Assembly (NCBI RefSeq): GCF_002256285.1
Contig: NZ_NKJE01000006.1
Location: 83,012-147,011 of the forward strand
Source: Flavobacterium sp. BFFFF1
GTDB taxonomy: Bacteria > Bacteroidota > Bacteroidia > Flavobacteriales > Flavobacteriaceae
Reading direction: 5' to 3'
Length of the DNA: 64,000 nucleotides
Of the stretch, positions 61,732 to 64,000 are shown piece by piece (the first letter of the stretch is position 1; each line of letters begins with the position of its first letter). Below the pieces are notes generated by a model that was not told the DNA's origin, did not search any database, and saw nothing but the letters and a program-made list of their open reading frames with translations. A program made the position numbers and the translations under genes.

Positions 61732-62871
61732 ATGAATTCCAAAAATGACAACAATATAGCCGGCGTAAATCCTGGCTTGGAAGAGCCACAGCTGAATATT
61801 CTGCTAACCACAGATGAAGACGACCACCGCCCGGTGTATCTGTCAGGAAATTTTAACCAATGGCACACCCAGGATAAGTCGTTTGAAATGGAGAAAATTG
61901 GCAATGGGTTGTATCATTTCAAATTTGCTGAAGATTTTATTTATCCCGAAGAGATGCTCTATAAATTCACGAAAGGGGATTGGAGTGAGGTTGAAATAGA
62001 CAAATACGGAAACCGTACTGAAAATCGTTCGTGCAGGCAGACTAAAGGCGTTCGCCGAGAACACGTTGACAAATGGCGGAAGAACTGGTTGCCGTTTAAG
62101 CCTAGTTTCCTTCCACAAATCCAGTTGATTTCTGAAGGTTTTGAAATGCCACAACTGAAAAAGCACCGCCGAATTTGGGCTTTGTTGCCACATGATTACG
62201 ACACATCTTCTGAAAGTTATCCCGTGATGTATTTGCAGGATGCACAAAATCTCTTTAATGAAAACGCAAAGTATGGCAATTGGGAAATTGATAAGAAACT
62301 CGCGGTCATGTCGGAATATAAGATTGGGAAAATTATCATCATCGCTATAGAACATGCAGAGCAGGACCGGATAAAGGAATACAACGTCGGAAGGACGGTG
62401 CTTGGGGCGGGAGAAGGCAAGAAGTACATCCGTTTCGTGACGGACACCCTAAAACCATACGTAGACAGTAAGTTCAGGACAAAGCCGGACAGGGAATTTA
62501 CGGGAATCGGCGGAAGTTCTATGGGTGGGTTGGTGAGCATCTTCAGTGGTTTGATGTATCCTGAGGTGTATGGAAAGTTGATGATTTTTTCCCCATCGCT
62601 TTGGGTGGTCCCAAAAATGGATTTCAGCAATGTTGATTTTGAAGAACCCGGCGATACAAAAATCTACCTGTATGCAGGCGGCGACGAGAGCAAAACGATG
62701 ATCCAGCATGTCAAGAAATTCAAGAAAGAAATGATCCTGAAAGAATTCGTGGCAGATAAAATGAAAATACAACTGAGTATCAATATGGAAGGAAAGCACA
62801 ATGAAACTTATTGGAGCGACGAATTCCCGAAAGCGATCGAATGGCTTTTTTTTAACACCAAAGACAATTAA
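61732..62871 (+). CDS. Alpha/beta-hydrolase esterase with N-terminal glycan-binding-like domain
   Basis: The N-terminal 90 residues resemble a CBM20/CBM48 early-set domain (VYLSGNFNQWHTQDKSFEM and MLYKFTKGDWSEVEI). The rest is an Fes/IroE-like esterase fold (putative esterase family D): the nucleophile is in GGSSMGGLVS near 260-269, followed by IFSPSLW and the GKHNETYW histidine near 360. No signal peptide is visible. It overlaps the next ATG by one base. The 207 bases upstream hold nothing I can name. Confidence 0.87.
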   Translation: MNSKNDNNIAGVNPGLEEPQLNILLTTDEDDHRPVYLSGNFNQWHTQDKSFEMEKIGNGLYHFKFAEDFIYPEEMLYKFTKGDWSEVEIDKYGNRTENRSCRQTKGVRREHVDKWRKNWLPFKPSFLPQIQLISEGFEMPQLKKHRRIWALLPHDYDTSSESYPVMYLQDAQNLFNENAKYGNWEIDKKLAVMSEYKIGKIIIIAIEHAEQDRIKEYNVGRTVLGAGEGKKYIRFVTDTLKPYVDSKFRTKPDREFTGIGGSSMGGLVSIFSGLMYPEVYGKLMIFSPSLWVVPKMDFSNVDFEEPGDTKIYLYAGGDESKTMIQHVKKFKKEMILKEFVADKMKIQLSINMEGKHNETYWSDEFPKAIEWLFFNTKDN

Positions 62872-64000
62872 TGAAAATTACGATAGTTAAAGACCTTACA
62901 CACTTTGAAGGCACCATACTAATTCCGGTTTTTGAAACCAATGCCAAAAGCCTTGTCCCAATCGAATTTCATGGGGTTTCTGTTTCTTCAAAAGTGTTTT
63001 ACGGAAAAAAAGACAGCAGTTACAGCGTGGACAAGTACGACTGCCTGCACCTCTTCATTGGATTGGGAAAATCTATTGATTACAAATCGGTGTTTACTAT
63101 ATTCAGGCGAATCATCACGCGCAACAAAGAAGTGCTGAACATGAAAGTGGCTCTTGTTGTTCCCGATGCACTGCCCGCAGATTTAGCTGAGGCTATGTTT
63201 TCAGGGATGCTCGCGGGTACTTACGATCTCGGACATTACAAAAAGCAGGAGCAGCACCCTTTACTAAAACCAGATTTTGAGTTGTCATTGCTCGCAAAGG
63301 AAGACTTTGTGCCTATTGCTGAGCGCGCGTTCAAAATAGCCAATGCCAAGTTGGAGACCTACCGTCTTGTTGATTTGCCACCGAATAAAGTCAATCCCGA
63401 ATACCTCGCCGAATGTGCTGTGAAAAATGGCGCAACTTTTGGATTCAAGGTCACGGTTTTAGACAGGGATGCCTGCAGTAACCTTGGATTAAGTGCATTT
63501 CTGGCCGTCGCACAAGGGAGTGCCCGTGAGCCTCAATTTGTCATTATGGAATATACTCCGGAAAAATTGGGTAAGGAAACAAAACACATCGGTTTGGTGG
63601 GAAAAGGAATCACTTTTGACACCGGCGGACTGAATATTAAAACGGCGGGAATGCTTCATATGAAATCAGATATGGCGGGAGGAGCTGCAGTTTTTGGTAC
63701 CATGCGGCTGATTGCCGATCTCCAATTAAATACAAAAGTGACTGCAATTGTGCCGTGCTGTGAAAATTCGGTTGACAATACTTCTTTTGTCCCTGCGGAT
63801 GTCATCGGCAGCTATAGTGGACATTCCATTGAAATCATTGATACGGATGCAGAAGGAAGGCTTATACTTGCCGACGGATTGTCATACCTGATCAAAAACT
63901 TTAAACCGGACGTCATTGTCGATATTGCAACACTCACCGGCAGCAGCGTCGCAACATTTGGGTACGAATGCGGTGCCTTGTTTACAAACAACGAAGCGGT
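62871..64000 (+). CDS. M17 leucyl aminopeptidase (3' end cut by window)
   Basis: The ATG at 62871 overlaps the esterase stop by one base. The first 376 residues are in the window. Metal-ligand and catalytic segments are KGITFDTGGLNIK near 244-256, the SDMAGGAAVFGTM block, and IDTDAEGRLILADGL near 322-336, with DIATLTGSSVATFG close to the edge. An N-terminal domain of about 150 residues precedes, as in the family. The ORF has no stop because the window ends. Confidence 0.93.
   Translation, partial: MKITIVKDLTHFEGTILIPVFETNAKSLVPIEFHGVSVSSKVFYGKKDSSYSVDKYDCLHLFIGLGKSIDYKSVFTIFRRIITRNKEVLNMKVALVVPDALPADLAEAMFSGMLAGTYDLGHYKKQEQHPLLKPDFELSLLAKEDFVPIAERAFKIANAKLETYRLVDLPPNKVNPEYLAECAVKNGATFGFKVTVLDRDACSNLGLSAFLAVAQGSAREPQFVIMEYTPEKLGKETKHIGLVGKGITFDTGGLNIKTAGMLHMKSDMAGGAAVFGTMRLIADLQLNTKVTAIVPCCENSVDNTSFVPADVIGSYSGHSIEIIDTDAEGRLILADGLSYLIKNFKPDVIVDIATLTGSSVATFGYECGALFTNNEA

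Overview
The window looks like a chromosomal segment from a Flavobacterium-type member of the Bacteroidota. Four things point there: a type IX secretion (T9SS) sorting domain, the fused lpxC-fabZ gene, the fused alpha/beta E1 dehydrogenase, and promoter -7 boxes of the form TAnnTTTG in place of E. coli-type boxes. By eye the G+C content is moderate, and gene density is high on both strands. I see no rRNA, tRNA, CRISPR array, insertion sequence, prophage or plasmid functions. Most of the segment is ordinary housekeeping DNA with small unknown genes in between.

Layout. 1-1.7 kb: end of a NarL-type two-component system, a pair of tandem dyads, and a DUF3892 gene. 1.7-7 kb: pabB-tilS-dsbD operon. 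7-12 kb: DCC protein and MutS2 (minus strand), ung, then a thioredoxin/GNAT pair. 12-25 kb: a loose menaquinone region (menD, menB, menA, menC) with passengers including cvfB, a DODA-type dioxygenase, PH-domain proteins, a C1 peptidase, a metallo-hydrolase and a TPR protein. 25-27.3 kb: M23 peptidase, two unknown exported proteins and an NTF2-like protein, then a proline-rich lipoprotein. 27.4-36.8 kb: E1 dehydrogenase, a peptidase-like outer-membrane barrel protein without HExxH, a LOG protein and uvrA. 37-40.7 kb: small unknown and stress-like genes. 40.8-48.5 kb: HD hydrolase, then the lipid A/translation block lpxD, lpxC-fabZ, lpxA, efp, second lpxD, an NTF2-like gene and sucD. 48.5-53.2 kb: an unknown gene, a T9SS leucine-rich-repeat protein, a tiny secreted peptide and fabG. 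53.3-61.5 kb: an envelope block (von Willebrand-like membrane protein, DUF4846, M15 peptidase, LtaS-like sulfatase, thioredoxin) leading into an OmpR/HK two-component system. 61.7-64 kb: esterase and an M17 aminopeptidase cut by the window edge.

The points most worth a second look are: an apparent one-base frameshift at the start of lpxA; two copies of a structured intergenic repeat (near 22.4 and 33.8 kb) with a compensatory base change in one stem; a 62-residue secreted amphipathic peptide with its own promoter box and terminator; the metallopeptidase-like protein without HExxH that is joined to a membrane barrel; two tandem dyads spaced 22 bp apart beside a NarL-type regulator; and promoter boxes so close to several start codons that the leaders must be only a few bases long. 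I found no clear new defence or mobile system.
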